Notes: a model not told the origin generated them from the letters alone. Counted from the stretch's first letter, positions 1 through 8,981 are shown. The stretch is DNA of 64,000 bases from Sphingobacterium sp. lm-10 (GCF_023554555.1 NZ_JAMJWC010000001.1:1488001-1552000), one strand, 5' to 3'. Numbers and translations: made by a program.

Positions 1-528
1 GACGACATCGAAAGCATGGTAAATAGTGTATTATCTGTCGGTAAAAGTAGAATTTATCATTTTGACCATACAGATGTCCCAATGGGCCAAATGATTGAGA
101 AAATTGTATCTCACAGCCAACTGATCCAAAACAGTTTTTGTGCTACCGTTGACTATGGTAACTTACATCCAATATGGGGCGAGCGAAATCTTCTGCATCA
201 AGTGTTTCAAAATGTTATTGGCAATGCCATAAAGTATAGTAAAAACCATGCCGCTCCAAAATTACATATCCATAGCTACCTGACAGAATCGGAAACGGTC
301 TATGAAATACAAGACAATGGCATCGGCATACCAGCTAACGAGTTGGAACATATTTTTCACGTTTTTAGACGCTCTTCGAATGTGGGCAAAATTGCGGGAA
401 CAGGTGTTGGATTGGCCTTGGTACGGAGAATAATGGATCGTCTGCAGGCAGGAATAAATCTGCAAAGCTCTGAACAAACGGGCACTAAAGTGATCCTGAC
501 TTTTAAAAAGAAACCACCTATCAATTAA
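1..528 (+). CDS. Sensor histidine kinase, C-terminal part (5' truncated by window edge)
   Basis: The reading frame is open from base 1, so the gene begins before the window and the ATG at 16 is only internal. The visible 175 residues form the ATP-binding catalytic domain of a membrane-linked two-component sensor kinase. The N box reads NVIGNAIKYS, the G1 box DNGIGIP and the G2 box GTGVGLALV, followed by the usual C-terminal strand. The DHp histidine lies upstream and is not visible, so the sensory input cannot be told. A hairpin terminator follows directly and overlaps the stop region. No response regulator is next to it on this side. Confidence 0.93.
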   Translation, partial: DDIESMVNSVLSVGKSRIYHFDHTDVPMGQMIEKIVSHSQLIQNSFCATVDYGNLHPIWGERNLLHQVFQNVIGNAIKYSKNHAAPKLHIHSYLTESETVYEIQDNGIGIPANELEHIFHVFRRSSNVGKIAGTGVGLALVRRIMDRLQAGINLQSSEQTGTKVILTFKKKPPIN

Positions 529-545
529 CTGAAAGGTGGTTTTTT
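511..545 (+). terminator. Intrinsic terminator of the sensor kinase gene
   Basis: The 9-bp stem AAACCACCT / AGGTGGTTT runs straight into a T tract. The left arm lies inside the last codons of the kinase gene. Confidence 0.85.
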
Positions 546-569
546 GTATATAAATTAAGTATCGTACAT

Positions 570-764
570 TTACCAATTAGAATCTGCAGGATGAAAAAAT
601 ACTGCATATATAATTAATAATAACACTACCGCAATTGCGATAACCCATTTAATCATCTTTCCAGCAGGCTTATCGTCCGCTTCCTCTTTGACCACATCTG
701 GAACCTTTTTTTCATTTTTGTACGGTCTTTCGTCGCTTGTATCTTTGTTGTCCATTGTTTCCAT
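570..764 (-). CDS. Small single-pass membrane protein
   Basis: A 64-residue protein with a highly charged N-terminal half (many K, D and E, residues 1-38) and one strong transmembrane helix (about residues 39-58, IKWVIAIAVVLLLIIYAVFF), with a short C-terminal tail. I recognise no family. The start is supported by AGGAGAG placed 6 bases before the ATG, an unusually good ribosome site for this genome. A second in-frame ATG lies two codons on. It stands alone between convergent and co-oriented neighbours. Function unknown. Confidence 0.72.
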   Translation of the reverse strand: METMDNKDTSDERPYKNEKKVPDVVKEEADDKPAGKMIKWVIAIAVVLLLIIYAVFFHPADSNW

Positions 765-791
765 AATTTGCTCTCCTGTTTCATTAGGTTT

Positions 792-830
792 ATATCATGA
801 GGTCACTCTAATAGCGATATCTCATGACAT
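792..830. other. Imperfect inverted repeat upstream of the small membrane protein
   Basis: TCATGAG (795-801) and CTCATGA (821-827) form an inverted repeat about 30-60 bases upstream of the start at 764. It could be an operator or a leader hairpin. The evidence is only the symmetry. Confidence 0.3.
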
Positions 831-937
831 TAAAATATTTGTTACTCCCAAGGTATATGATTAAAACCCTCGTTTTAGCTGATTAGTTTCGATGCCAATA
901 GTAAATAGGTATTTACCGCAAAATCCAGTCAATTATT

Positions 938-1495
938 TTAGAGATCCATCGCTGCTGTTTTTACATTTAAACTTGTAGCCGATTTTTGTATGTAGAAGGA
1001 TTCTTTCAAACGTGATAGGTTGCCTTGCTGGTAGTATAGTTCGGGAAGTGATTTAAAGGCATAATACATAATATCTTCCCAATCTTGCCGCTGCACAATA
1101 AGTTCATGCAGCGTTATAGAACGCAAGATATTATCAGAACTTAATTCAATGAATGCTAACTCAAAATTTGCGGTATCCTTTAGCAGATAATTTTCCGCCT
1201 GCTTCCAGATTGTATCAAAATCCTCTTCTTCCATGGCCACAGACCTACCAGTACATAGATATGTAAATTCTTCCTGTGTGGACGTGTAGTAGGTTTTGAG
1301 TTTTTCGCAGGTTGCCTGCACTTCGGGACTAGGATTTGCAGCAGCAGCCAATTCACAAAGTGCCATACCTTCGGTGCGTAGCAGAATAAGTTCATTAACC
1401 ACAAACATTTCATTCTCGGTTTCTTGAACCGAGGCCGATTGACAGGACGTAGCCAGCAAAAGCGTGATGATAATGAAATGTGTAAAATTGTTCAT
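938..1495 (-). CDS. Putative lipoprotein, helical, DUF4142-like
   Basis: A 185-residue protein with a lipoprotein signal peptide: short N-region, hydrophobic core and lipobox LATSC, with Cys18 as the likely lipidated residue. The mature part looks all-helical. Residues about 30-80 resemble the DUF4142 / ferritin-like pattern (acidic helix, alanine-rich helix, NPSPEVQATCEKL), but the match is weak and was made by eye. It is probably exported and anchored in the inner or outer membrane. The 220 bp between this start and the next gene (1496-1715) contain no ORF I would support. Confidence 0.7.
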   Translation of the reverse strand: MNNFTHFIIITLLLATSCQSASVQETENEMFVVNELILLRTEGMALCELAAAANPSPEVQATCEKLKTYYTSTQEEFTYLCTGRSVAMEEEDFDTIWKQAENYLLKDTANFELAFIELSSDNILRSITLHELIVQRQDWEDIMYYAFKSLPELYYQQGNLSRLKESFYIQKSATSLNVKTAAMDL

Positions 1496-1715
1496 AAGCT
1501 ATTTTAACTCTCACAATTGTCATACCGCACAGCGCAACAACACGATAAACCGGGTATTGTACACCACTAAGCAGGTACTTATCCCGTAACAAATCTAAAC
1601 CCTCTTGCACGAGCTATACCAGACAAACATCAATTCACATTCCACAGAAATACTGTTAATATGAATTTTTGGAAACAACCTGTAATTCCGAGCGTTCTAT
1701 TGTAAAGACATCGCT

Positions 1716-2177
1716 ATGCAATACAATAATAAAGAATGCGTCGACCTCTTGAAACGACTGATTTCCGCCAATAAAGATCGTATAGCCGGCTATTCGGAGG
1801 CTATCCAACAATTGAACACAGATTCAGACGCCGATCTAATTTTGGAGTTTGAACACTATGTGCAAGAATCACAGCAATTCAAGGCGCAACTGACACCTCT
1901 GGTATACCGAGAGGGTGACTCAGAGAGCGAATATGATGCTCCTAGAATTATTTTCACGCAAGCGGCAGATGCAGAACAGGCCACTTCTCATCGCGAATCG
2001 GTACTGCAAGCCTGTGAGCAAGCAGAAAAAGAATTGCAGCATATTTATAAAGAGGTAAATGGTTACAATGAGATTATTGATGAGCATATCAAAGACATGA
2101 TCAAAAGCCAATCAGATGTACAACAAGAATCTTATATAACAATTGCTAATCTTTTAGAAAACGAAAAAAGTAACTAA
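1716..2177 (+). CDS. DUF2383 / PA2169-family four-helix-bundle protein
   Basis: A 153-residue, all-helical, acidic cytoplasmic protein. The pattern fits the DUF2383 (PA2169) four-helix bundle, a ferritin-like fold: an opening helix with Leu-Leu and Asn-Lys-Asp (residues 7-25), a mid helix ending QFKAQL, and the closing motif RESVLQACEQAEKELQHIYKEV-like helix around residues 93-115. No biochemical role is established for the family; members are often induced by stress. It lies 20 bp ahead of the baeRF gene, in the same direction, so the two are probably cotranscribed. Confidence 0.8.
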   Translation: MQYNNKECVDLLKRLISANKDRIAGYSEAIQQLNTDSDADLILEFEHYVQESQQFKAQLTPLVYREGDSESEYDAPRIIFTQAADAEQATSHRESVLQACEQAEKELQHIYKEVNGYNEIIDEHIKDMIKSQSDVQQESYITIANLLENEKSN

Positions 2178-2197
2178 TACATATTAATAAGAAGACT

Positions 2198-3319
2198 ATG
2201 CAGACAATCGATTTAGAATTATTGAAAGAATTAACAGGTATTCAGAATGAACCTTGTATATCGCTCTATATGACTACGCATAAAGTACACCCTGCTAGTG
2301 CATCCGATTCGATATCATTCAAAAATCTATACAAGAAAACGCTTCATTACATTCAGGAGCACAAGCTTTCCAAACATGAAACTTTATTAAAACCCTTGGA
2401 GAAGCTCATCGAGGATAAAAGTTTTTGGGACAATGGCTCACATGGGTTAGCGATTTTCATCTCCACTGATGACACCAAGATTATTCGCCTTCCAGAAGAG
2501 GTACAAGAAATATCGTGCGTCGCTAATGCATTTTGTATTAAGCCACTTTTCAAGATGTATAATGAGAATCAAAACTACTATTTACTCGCTCTAGGACTTG
2601 ATAGTGTTAAACTTTATACTGGAGACAAGCATCAGATCGAAGAATTAGAGATTGAAGGAAAACTTCCCTTAAGCATGAAGGAAGCTCTTGGCGACCAGCT
2701 TACAGACAATCATTTTCATGCTTCTGTGGTAGAAGGAGCCGGATTACATGGTTATATGGAGAAGAGCCAGGAAGAAGATATTGATATGGATCGATTTTTC
2801 CGTAAAATCGATAAGGGCATATTGGAACATTTTGACATCCCTTCGAAAACACCACTTCTGTTAGCTGCGTTGCCAGAGCATCACACAGATTTTGTACGTA
2901 TTAGTAAAAACCCAAACTTAGGCCCGGTACAGATTCCTATTAATCCACATTCACTGAGTCATAGCGAACTACTTAAAAAGGTACAAGAAGTGATGGGTGA
3001 AGCGCTAGACAAACGCAAAAAAGAGTTATTAGAGAGGCAACAATTAGCTACACAGGAAAACTTGAGCAGCACAGAGATTACTGACATAGTTCGAGATGCA
3101 ATCGACGGAAAAGTAGATGTGCTTTGTATTGAGAATGGCAAAAGCATCAAAGGAGCTCTGGACGTAGATAACCGCGCCATTGGAGAGGATGACAATTTAA
3201 ATACCGACGTGATCAATGAACTAGTACGCACTGTCTTTAATTTCGGTGGCGATGTGGTTGTGTTGGATCAAGAAGAGATGCCAACAACGGATGGCATTTT
3301 TACGATAAACCGTTACTAA
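2198..3319 (+). CDS. baeRF-family protein (bacterial relative of archaeo-eukaryotic release factor eRF1)
   Basis: A 373-residue soluble protein with the layout of bacterial eRF1-like (baeRF) proteins: an N-terminal alpha/beta domain opening with CISLYMTTHKVHP, a middle RNase H-like region, and a C-terminal ribosomal-L30-like part ending in GGDVVVLDQEEMP. It looks closest to baeRF family 7, though I assigned the subfamily from memory. Family members lack proof of function and are predicted to act on ribosomes or RNA under stress. It follows the DUF2383 gene by 20 bp and is followed by a hairpin. No GGQ tripeptide is visible, so classical peptide-release activity is unlikely. Confidence 0.75.
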   Translation: MQTIDLELLKELTGIQNEPCISLYMTTHKVHPASASDSISFKNLYKKTLHYIQEHKLSKHETLLKPLEKLIEDKSFWDNGSHGLAIFISTDDTKIIRLPEEVQEISCVANAFCIKPLFKMYNENQNYYLLALGLDSVKLYTGDKHQIEELEIEGKLPLSMKEALGDQLTDNHFHASVVEGAGLHGYMEKSQEEDIDMDRFFRKIDKGILEHFDIPSKTPLLLAALPEHHTDFVRISKNPNLGPVQIPINPHSLSHSELLKKVQEVMGEALDKRKKELLERQQLATQENLSSTEITDIVRDAIDGKVDVLCIENGKSIKGALDVDNRAIGEDDNLNTDVINELVRTVFNFGGDVVVLDQEEMPTTDGIFTINRY

Positions 3320-3351
3320 CAGCCTAACTTATTTAGGTTTTCTAACAGAAT

Positions 3352-3388
3352 AATACAGGAGGCGACACTTGGTTTAGCCTCCTGTATT
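3352..3388 (+). terminator. Hairpin terminator after the baeRF gene
   Basis: A perfect 12-bp stem, AATACAGGAGGC / GCCTCCTGTATT, has a 13-base loop. The tail is T-rich but interrupted (GTTATTATAAG), so termination may be partial. Confidence 0.7.
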
Positions 3389-3471
3389 GTTATTATAAGA
3401 CATTTGTTTATCACCGTAAGACAATTTTAATTTTTTTTACGTGATTATTTTAGATAGTGTATAAAACACAC

Positions 3472-3479
3472 TACATTTG
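3472..3479 (+). promoter_or_regulatory. -7 promoter element of small RNA candidate copy 1
   Basis: TACATTTG matches the Bacteroidota -7 consensus TAnnTTTG. It lies just before the repeated element, so transcription would start near 3485. The matching -33 position has only TTTA, so it is weaker than copy 2. Confidence 0.5.
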
Positions 3480-3484
3480 TAGTA

Positions 3485-3550
3485 TCATAATTTAGGTTTA
3501 TAATTGGTTAGTAAAGGTTTTCATTCTCCCCGTTTGAAAACCTTTTTTTA
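3485..3550 (+). ncRNA. Candidate small RNA, copy 1 of a duplicated promoter-terminator element
   Basis: This stretch of about 65 bases begins AATTTAGGTTTATAATTGG and ends in a perfect terminator, AAAGGTTTTC / GAAAACCTTT plus a T run. It differs from the copy at 3981 by one base in the core (GTTAGT versus GTTAGC). A -7 promoter element sits directly upstream and no ORF fits. It could be a stand-alone small RNA or a 5' leader with early termination. I do not recognise the family. Confidence 0.5.
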
Positions 3551-3933
3551 TGCCCTTTAGTGTAGCTAAGATAACTCTCCAGATAGCGCATTACACCTGC
3601 CTTATTTACTTTAATTAATGCTTATCGAAATGGATCTTGGTTAAGCCAAGGGTTATTCAGCATCTCCCCACACCTGGAACACGAGTGTTTTATCAACACC
3701 TATTTTGATAGATACAGTTAAATAAATGCCATAAATCACATTTTACACTTAAAAAAAATATAAAAACGAGAATAAACACAAATAAATCACATAATTAATA
3801 TATTATTAACATGATTTTAATAAAAAACACACTAATAAAAATAAAAAAATCAAATAATAAATACACAACACGTTGATTTGTAAAATATTTTTGAATAAAA
3901 TCAAATAATTACATAAAATAACTTGATTTAATT
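3551..3933. other. Gene-free, strongly AT-rich spacer between the two repeat copies
   Basis: I find no credible ORF here. From about 3720 to 3960 the sequence is mostly A and T, with many short A tracts and repeated AATAAA-like words, well below the GC of the rest of the window. A small hairpin (CTTGG / CCAAG) is near 3630. It may be a curved upstream region or a relic of transferred DNA. Confidence 0.5.
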
Positions 3934-3963
3934 TTGTTTTTATATAAAAAACGATTACTTTTG
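3934..3963 (+). promoter_or_regulatory. Promoter of small RNA candidate copy 2
   Basis: TTG (3934-3936, within TTTTG) is followed after 19 bases by TACTTTTG (3956-3963). This is a full match to the -33/-7 promoter type of Bacteroidota. Confidence 0.65.
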
Positions 3964-3968
3964 ATCAT

Positions 3969-4045
3969 CATCATAACAAAAATTTAGGTTTATAATTGGT
4001 TAGCAAAGGTTTTCATTCTCCCCGTTTGAAAACCTTTCTTTTTTT
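3969..4045 (+). ncRNA. Candidate small RNA, copy 2 of the duplicated element
   Basis: The repeat proper starts at 3981 and is almost identical to 3489-3548, ending with the same 10-bp terminator stem and a long T tract. The promoter at 3934-3963 sets the start near 3969-3971. The Omp85-like gene starts 95 bp further on, so this could also be a prematurely terminated leader of that gene. Confidence 0.5.
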
Positions 4046-4139
4046 ACCATACTTCCCTTTCATTCTTGATTACGATTACACTATCTTCACACAAACCATT
4101 TTTGGCCGATTGTTTGATACTACTTGGTGAAGATACCTT

Positions 4140-5381
4140 ATGTTGCCCCACGTACGCTTTAATTTATGTTTATGGATTTCCATTTGGTTTTGCTGTTGCA
4201 AAACTGCTTCGGCGCAACGCCCCGTCCATGAGATCGAGGTATCACAGCACGTGGCAGACACTGCGACTCAACGAGATTTGATTGATATTGGCAAAAAGAT
4301 CCTGAAAATTAATACACCAGGAGGTGTAGACAGCACCGGAAAGAAAGTGTATTTCTCTTTCCTTCCCTTTTCTACTAATGTGCCCGGCGGAGGACAAGCT
4401 CTTATCACTACTACAACGGCAGGTTTTTACCTGGGCGACCGCAACAATACATTTATGTCGCGAATGACGTTTACACCTTATACAAACTTCGCCCAACGAT
4501 TTGGTTTACCTATCCGCTCCTACATTTGGTTAAAAGAGAATAAGTGGGTAATTGATGGAGACATACGACTCCTGAAATACCCTATAGAAACCTGGGGCCT
4601 AGGACGTGAACATCATCATGACGATCATTTAATGATGGACTACACCTATTTGCGGGTGTATCAGCATGCACTGAAGCGAATCAAGGATGGCCTTTTTTTA
4701 GGAGGAGGCTATAACCTGGACTATTGGATGAACATCCGAAGCAGGGAGCATATGCCACTAAGTGAATATACGGGCTACCCTTACGGTACCGATCAGCGTG
4801 ATTACACGATATCATCGGGCGTGAGTGTTAACATGATTTATGACACCCGAGCCAACTCCATCAATCCTTGGGCTGGAAACTATGCTAATATAAGGGTGCG
4901 TACCAACCCGAAATTCATGGGCAGTGACCATAATTGGCATTCGTTGTTTGTCGAGACACGACGATATCACCGCTTTACGCGAGACGAGAACAAGCAAAAT
5001 ATGTTAGCCATCCGGAATTTCTTTTGGACAGTTTTCAACTCACGCGCACCCTATCTGGATCTTCCATCTTTAGGTGGGGATACCTATAATACCTCCGGAC
5101 GCGGATTTCCATTGAATAGATTTCGAGGTAAAAACCTGTACTATGCCGAAGCGGAATACAGACGCAACATCACGAGCAACGGTTTGTTTGGCTTTGTACT
5201 GTTTGCCAATGCAACTACCGTAAGCGGGCCAGAGAGTCATTTCTTTCGCACCTGGAATATAGGAAGCGGAGCTGGAGCACGCATCAAATTCAACAAGAAC
5301 TCGGGCACCAATATCGCCTTAGATTATGGCATAAGTCGACATCATCGCGGCTTCCACCTTTCCCTAGGAGAAGTTTTCTAA
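4140..5381 (+). CDS. BamA/TamA-like (Omp85 superfamily) outer-membrane beta-barrel protein
   Basis: 413 residues. Residues 1-26 form a signal peptide (MLPHVRFN... hydrophobic ...ASAQ). The remainder alternates aromatic and polar strands typical of a 16-stranded surface-antigen barrel, and ends in aromatic Phe (LGEVF), the outer-membrane insertion signal. The fold resembles the C-terminal bacterial surface antigen domain, with no room for several POTRA repeats, so it is a short Omp85 homologue rather than BamA itself. Conserved GXXXRFRG-like lid segment: PLNRFRGKN near residue 328. The DoxX-like gene follows after 43 bp in the same direction. Cargo unknown. Confidence 0.8.
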   Translation: MLPHVRFNLCLWISIWFCCCKTASAQRPVHEIEVSQHVADTATQRDLIDIGKKILKINTPGGVDSTGKKVYFSFLPFSTNVPGGGQALITTTTAGFYLGDRNNTFMSRMTFTPYTNFAQRFGLPIRSYIWLKENKWVIDGDIRLLKYPIETWGLGREHHHDDHLMMDYTYLRVYQHALKRIKDGLFLGGGYNLDYWMNIRSREHMPLSEYTGYPYGTDQRDYTISSGVSVNMIYDTRANSINPWAGNYANIRVRTNPKFMGSDHNWHSLFVETRRYHRFTRDENKQNMLAIRNFFWTVFNSRAPYLDLPSLGGDTYNTSGRGFPLNRFRGKNLYYAEAEYRRNITSNGLFGFVLFANATTVSGPESHFFRTWNIGSGAGARIKFNKNSGTNIALDYGISRHHRGFHLSLGEVF

Positions 5382-5424
5382 AACCATCGCGGTAGCTCCC
5401 TGTTCATAAGGTGAAGGGATCAAT

Positions 5425-5823
5425 ATGACCAGAAAAGAGCGCAGCATTAATATCGCCTTATGGCTGGCACAAGCCAGTTTAGCCAGCACACTTCTATTTT
5501 CAGGACTGATCAAATTAACACAACCCTCTGTGAATATAGCCAGCCTCTGGAGATGGGCCGAAGATTATCCCAACGGCGTTTGGATGGTGGGTTCAGTAGA
5601 AATAATGCTTGGCATTGGGATTTTAATACCAGAGTTATTGCGTATCGCGATGCGGATCACCGCCTGGGCAGCATTTGCCTGCATTGGATGGACGATCGGC
5701 TACAGCATTTTTATAGCCTCACAAGGAGATTGGCCTACGGCTGGAAGTCAATTACCTTATTTAGTATTGGCTGCTTTCATTGCATGGGGACGAAGCAAAC
5801 CACAATACACTACGCCAAAATAA
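5425..5823 (+). CDS. DoxX-like family inner-membrane protein
   Basis: A 132-residue protein with four predicted membrane helices (about residues 10-30, 50-68, 73-95 and 105-123). The first helix ends in LLFSGLIKLTQPS, the usual start of DoxX/DoxX-like proteins. Their role is poorly defined; some take part in quinone-linked or redox-stress membrane complexes. It probably shares a transcript with the upstream barrel gene. It converges with the mutasome operon, 14 bp separating the stop codons, and I see no clear hairpin between them. Confidence 0.82.
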   Translation: MTRKERSINIALWLAQASLASTLLFSGLIKLTQPSVNIASLWRWAEDYPNGVWMVGSVEIMLGIGILIPELLRIAMRITAWAAFACIGWTIGYSIFIASQGDWPTAGSQLPYLVLAAFIAWGRSKPQYTTPK

Positions 5824-5837
5824 AGATCTACTGGAAT

Positions 5838-8800
5838 TTAATGAAAATTGCGTCCCTTATGAAATACAGACTGGGGGTCTTTGGCTTTTCCGACAGCAAG
5901 CTGCGTCAGCATTTTACTGACGTCCATACATCGCTTGGCAATTACATGCACCACCTCTCCTTCAATTTGTACGTGCCCATCCACCATCAATAATTTTCCA
6001 CGAAGTATCGCTCGCTTATCTCTTTCGAACACCTTACTCCAAATAACCACATTCGCGAAGGCCGTTTCGTCCTCTATTGTAACAAACAAAACTCCTTTGG
6101 CCGTACCTGGCCGTTGTCGCACGGTCACTAAACCACATACACGGACTGCCATACCATTTTTTTGCGTCCGAAGCCCTTCTGCAGGAGTAGTTCGTAATAG
6201 TTGCAGCTGTTCGCGTAAAAAAGCAAGTGGATGTTTACGAATAGATAATCCGGTAGAAGCATAATCTTGTACTACATGCTCCCCTTCGGAAAGCAACGGG
6301 AGCACCGTTTGCCCTTCAAAGTCGGAGGTAGAAGGCTGTCCTTCGAACAAGGCTACGGGACGATCCCCCAAGGCGGAAACCTCCCATAATGCCTGACGAC
6401 GATCTAACCCCAATGACCGAAAGGCATCCGCATCAGCTAATTGTTCCATAGCAGTGGAAGAAAGCCCCGATTGAGCCAGCATAACTACAGAAGCAATAGG
6501 CTGATTTGTTCTTTCTTTCATGAGCGCTACGATATCCGACTCTTGCACTCCTTTGACTTGTCGAAACCCCAAACGCAATGCACAATAAGCACCCTGCTTT
6601 TCCTCCAGGGTGTTATCCCAGACCGAATGGTTGACGTCTACCGGCAAAACCACGACTTCATGTTTGCGCGCGTCGATAATGATCTGTGATGGTTGATAAA
6701 AGCCCATGGGCTGACTATTGAGTAACGCTGCTGCAAAGACATCTGGGTAATAACATTTAATATAAGACGACACATAAACTAACAACGCAAACGAGGCTGC
6801 ATGGCTCTCTGGGAAGCCATAGCTTCCGAAACCTTCTAACTGACGGAATACGCGGTTAGCAAATTCTTCGGAATAGCCGCGCTCCAGCATACCACTTACC
6901 ATCTTCTCATGAAACTGACTTACCTCGCCTTTTGCTTTAAAGGTAGCCATACTACGCCGCAGGGCATCGGCTTCTGCCGGCGTAAAGCCTGCCGCTACAA
7001 TAGCAATTTCCATGGCTTGCTCCTGAAAAAGTGGAACCCCCAGGGTTTTATCCAAAATACCTTCTACTTCTTTGGAAGGATAGTCTACCTTTTCCTCTTT
7101 ATTCCGTCTACGTAAATAGGGATGCACCATGTCACCCTGAATCGGCCCAGGACGAACTATAGCCACCTCAATTACCAAGTCGTAAAACTTCTCTGGCCTA
7201 AGCCTTGGCAACATAGACATCTGTGCCCGGCTTTCAATCTGAAAAACTCCCAATGTATCCGCCTTGCAAATCATTTCATATACTTTCGGATCATCTTGAG
7301 GTATATTTGCTAGCGTAAGCGATTGATCGTAATGCTTATTCACCAGGTCGAAAGCTTTGTGCATACAGGTCAACATACCCAAAGCTAACACATCCACCTT
7401 CAGAAAACCCAATGCTTCCAGATCATCTTTGTTCCATTCCAAATTGGTACGCTGATCCATCCGGGCATGAATAATAGGGCACAACTGATGTAACGGCCCA
7501 TTGGTGATGACAAACCCACCCGTATGCTGACCTAATTGCCTGGGGAAGCCGATGTATTCCGTAGCCAGCGCCAACACTTTTTGAAGATGAGGATCTGTCA
7601 AATCAAAACCTTGCTGTTCCAGTTCTTCCTGTTCTACGTGCTGCTGCCAGTAACCACTAATAGAGCCCGAAAGCTTACCTAACACATCTTGGGATAATCC
7701 CATTACCTTCCCCACATCCCGCAAGGCACCTTTAGCGCGTACCTGGGTTACGGTAGCAACAATGGCTGCGCGATCCCGACCATATTTTTCATAAATATAT
7801 TGAATAACTTCCTCGCGACGCTCGTGCTCAAAATCTACATCTATATCAGGCGGTTCATCTCTGGCATCCGACATAAACCGCGCAAAGAGCAGCCTGATTT
7901 CTGCAGGATTAACCGAGGTAATACCCAAACAGTAGCACACCGTAGAATTAGCGGCAGAACCTCTGCCCTGGCACAAGATGCCACGTGCTCTGGCAAATCG
8001 GACATAATCATGTACCGTTAAAAAATAAGCGGCGTAGTTTTTTCTAGCAATAAAGTCTAGCTCCATTTCTAGCACCTCTTGAATAGATGCAGGTATCCCT
8101 GTTTCAAAACGCGCACGAGCTCCCTCCCAAGTAAGATACTCCAGTTCTTCCTGTGGCGTACGTCCTCCTTCAGTAAGTTCTTCCGGATATACATACGTCA
8201 ACTCGTCCAGCGAAAACTGACAGGCAGCTGCAATTTTTTCTGTATGATGCAACGCATCGGGATATGTCCTAAACAATCGCTCCATTTCCTCAACAGGCTT
8301 TAGGTGACGCTCACCATTCGCATGTAGCCGAAATCCCGCTGTAGCAATGGTACACTTCTCCCGAATACAGGTCAGCACATCTTGTAATTGCCGCCTTTCG
8401 GGAACATGATAGTGCACATCTCCTAGGGCGACAAGTGGAATATCAAATCGTTCACTACATTCTTGCAAACGAAACAACATCTTCGCATCGTCTCCATGAT
8501 ACAGCTTATGAGCACCCAGGTAAAGGTATTGACCCAGCACTTCACGACAAGTCTTAATCACTTCCTGATAAGCAAACTCAATTTCAAAAGAAGGTGTAAG
8601 ACTGTCTGGAGGCAGTAGAATACAGTAGAGCCCTTCAGCATAGGTGTACAAATCCTTATAATACAAATGGCAGGAGCCCTTTTCGGCACGAAGGTTACCC
8701 ACCGTTAATAAACTTGATAACCTTCCATAGGCTTTTATATCCTTGGGGTATACCAATATACTGGGGCCATCCAAAAAGTCTAACCGACAACCAGGAATAA

Positions 8801-8981
8801 GGCGTACACCATATTTTTTGGCTGCCACATGCGCGCGAACTATCCCAGCCAAACTATTTCGGTCGGTTACAGCAAGCGTATGATAGCCCAGTTTGCCAGC
8901 CTCACTGAAGTATTCTTCGGGGTGTGAAGCACCTTGAAGAAAGCTAAAATTGGTTGTTATTTGTAACTCTATATACCCCAT
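5838..8981 (-). CDS. dnaE2: Error-prone DNA polymerase III alpha subunit (ImuC/DnaE2)
   Basis: 1047 residues, the usual DnaE2 length. The N-terminal PHP domain (about 1-200) begins YIELQITTNFSFLQGASHPEE. The polymerase core carries the catalytic acids in PPDIDVDFEHERRE (about residue 375) and KVDVLALGML (about 530). An OB-fold (about 935-1015, VRVCGLVTVRQRPGT) follows, and the tau-binding tail of replicative DnaE is missing, as expected for this class. It is the last gene of imuA-imuB-dnaE2, 10 bp after imuB. DnaE2 carries out translesion synthesis in damage-induced mutagenesis together with ImuB and the sliding clamp. Confidence 0.96.
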   Translation of the reverse strand: MGYIELQITTNFSFLQGASHPEEYFSEAGKLGYHTLAVTDRNSLAGIVRAHVAAKKYGVRLIPGCRLDFLDGPSILVYPKDIKAYGRLSSLLTVGNLRAEKGSCHLYYKDLYTYAEGLYCILLPPDSLTPSFEIEFAYQEVIKTCREVLGQYLYLGAHKLYHGDDAKMLFRLQECSERFDIPLVALGDVHYHVPERRQLQDVLTCIREKCTIATAGFRLHANGERHLKPVEEMERLFRTYPDALHHTEKIAAACQFSLDELTYVYPEELTEGGRTPQEELEYLTWEGARARFETGIPASIQEVLEMELDFIARKNYAAYFLTVHDYVRFARARGILCQGRGSAANSTVCYCLGITSVNPAEIRLLFARFMSDARDEPPDIDVDFEHERREEVIQYIYEKYGRDRAAIVATVTQVRAKGALRDVGKVMGLSQDVLGKLSGSISGYWQQHVEQEELEQQGFDLTDPHLQKVLALATEYIGFPRQLGQHTGGFVITNGPLHQLCPIIHARMDQRTNLEWNKDDLEALGFLKVDVLALGMLTCMHKAFDLVNKHYDQSLTLANIPQDDPKVYEMICKADTLGVFQIESRAQMSMLPRLRPEKFYDLVIEVAIVRPGPIQGDMVHPYLRRRNKEEKVDYPSKEVEGILDKTLGVPLFQEQAMEIAIVAAGFTPAEADALRRSMATFKAKGEVSQFHEKMVSGMLERGYSEEFANRVFRQLEGFGSYGFPESHAASFALLVYVSSYIKCYYPDVFAAALLNSQPMGFYQPSQIIIDARKHEVVVLPVDVNHSVWDNTLEEKQGAYCALRLGFRQVKGVQESDIVALMKERTNQPIASVVMLAQSGLSSTAMEQLADADAFRSLGLDRRQALWEVSALGDRPVALFEGQPSTSDFEGQTVLPLLSEGEHVVQDYASTGLSIRKHPLAFLREQLQLLRTTPAEGLRTQKNGMAVRVCGLVTVRQRPGTAKGVLFVTIEDETAFANVVIWSKVFERDKRAILRGKLLMVDGHVQIEGEVVHVIAKRCMDVSKMLTQLAVGKAKDPQSVFHKGRNFH

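Noticed and set aside
1410..1610. 66-residue minus-strand ORF upstream of the lipoprotein
   Set aside because: It overlaps the lipoprotein start in another frame; no family or signal.
5460..5993. 177-residue ORF overlapping the DoxX-like gene and the end of dnaE2
   Set aside because: Wrong-frame shadow of the DoxX-like gene, which has clear membrane helices and family marks.
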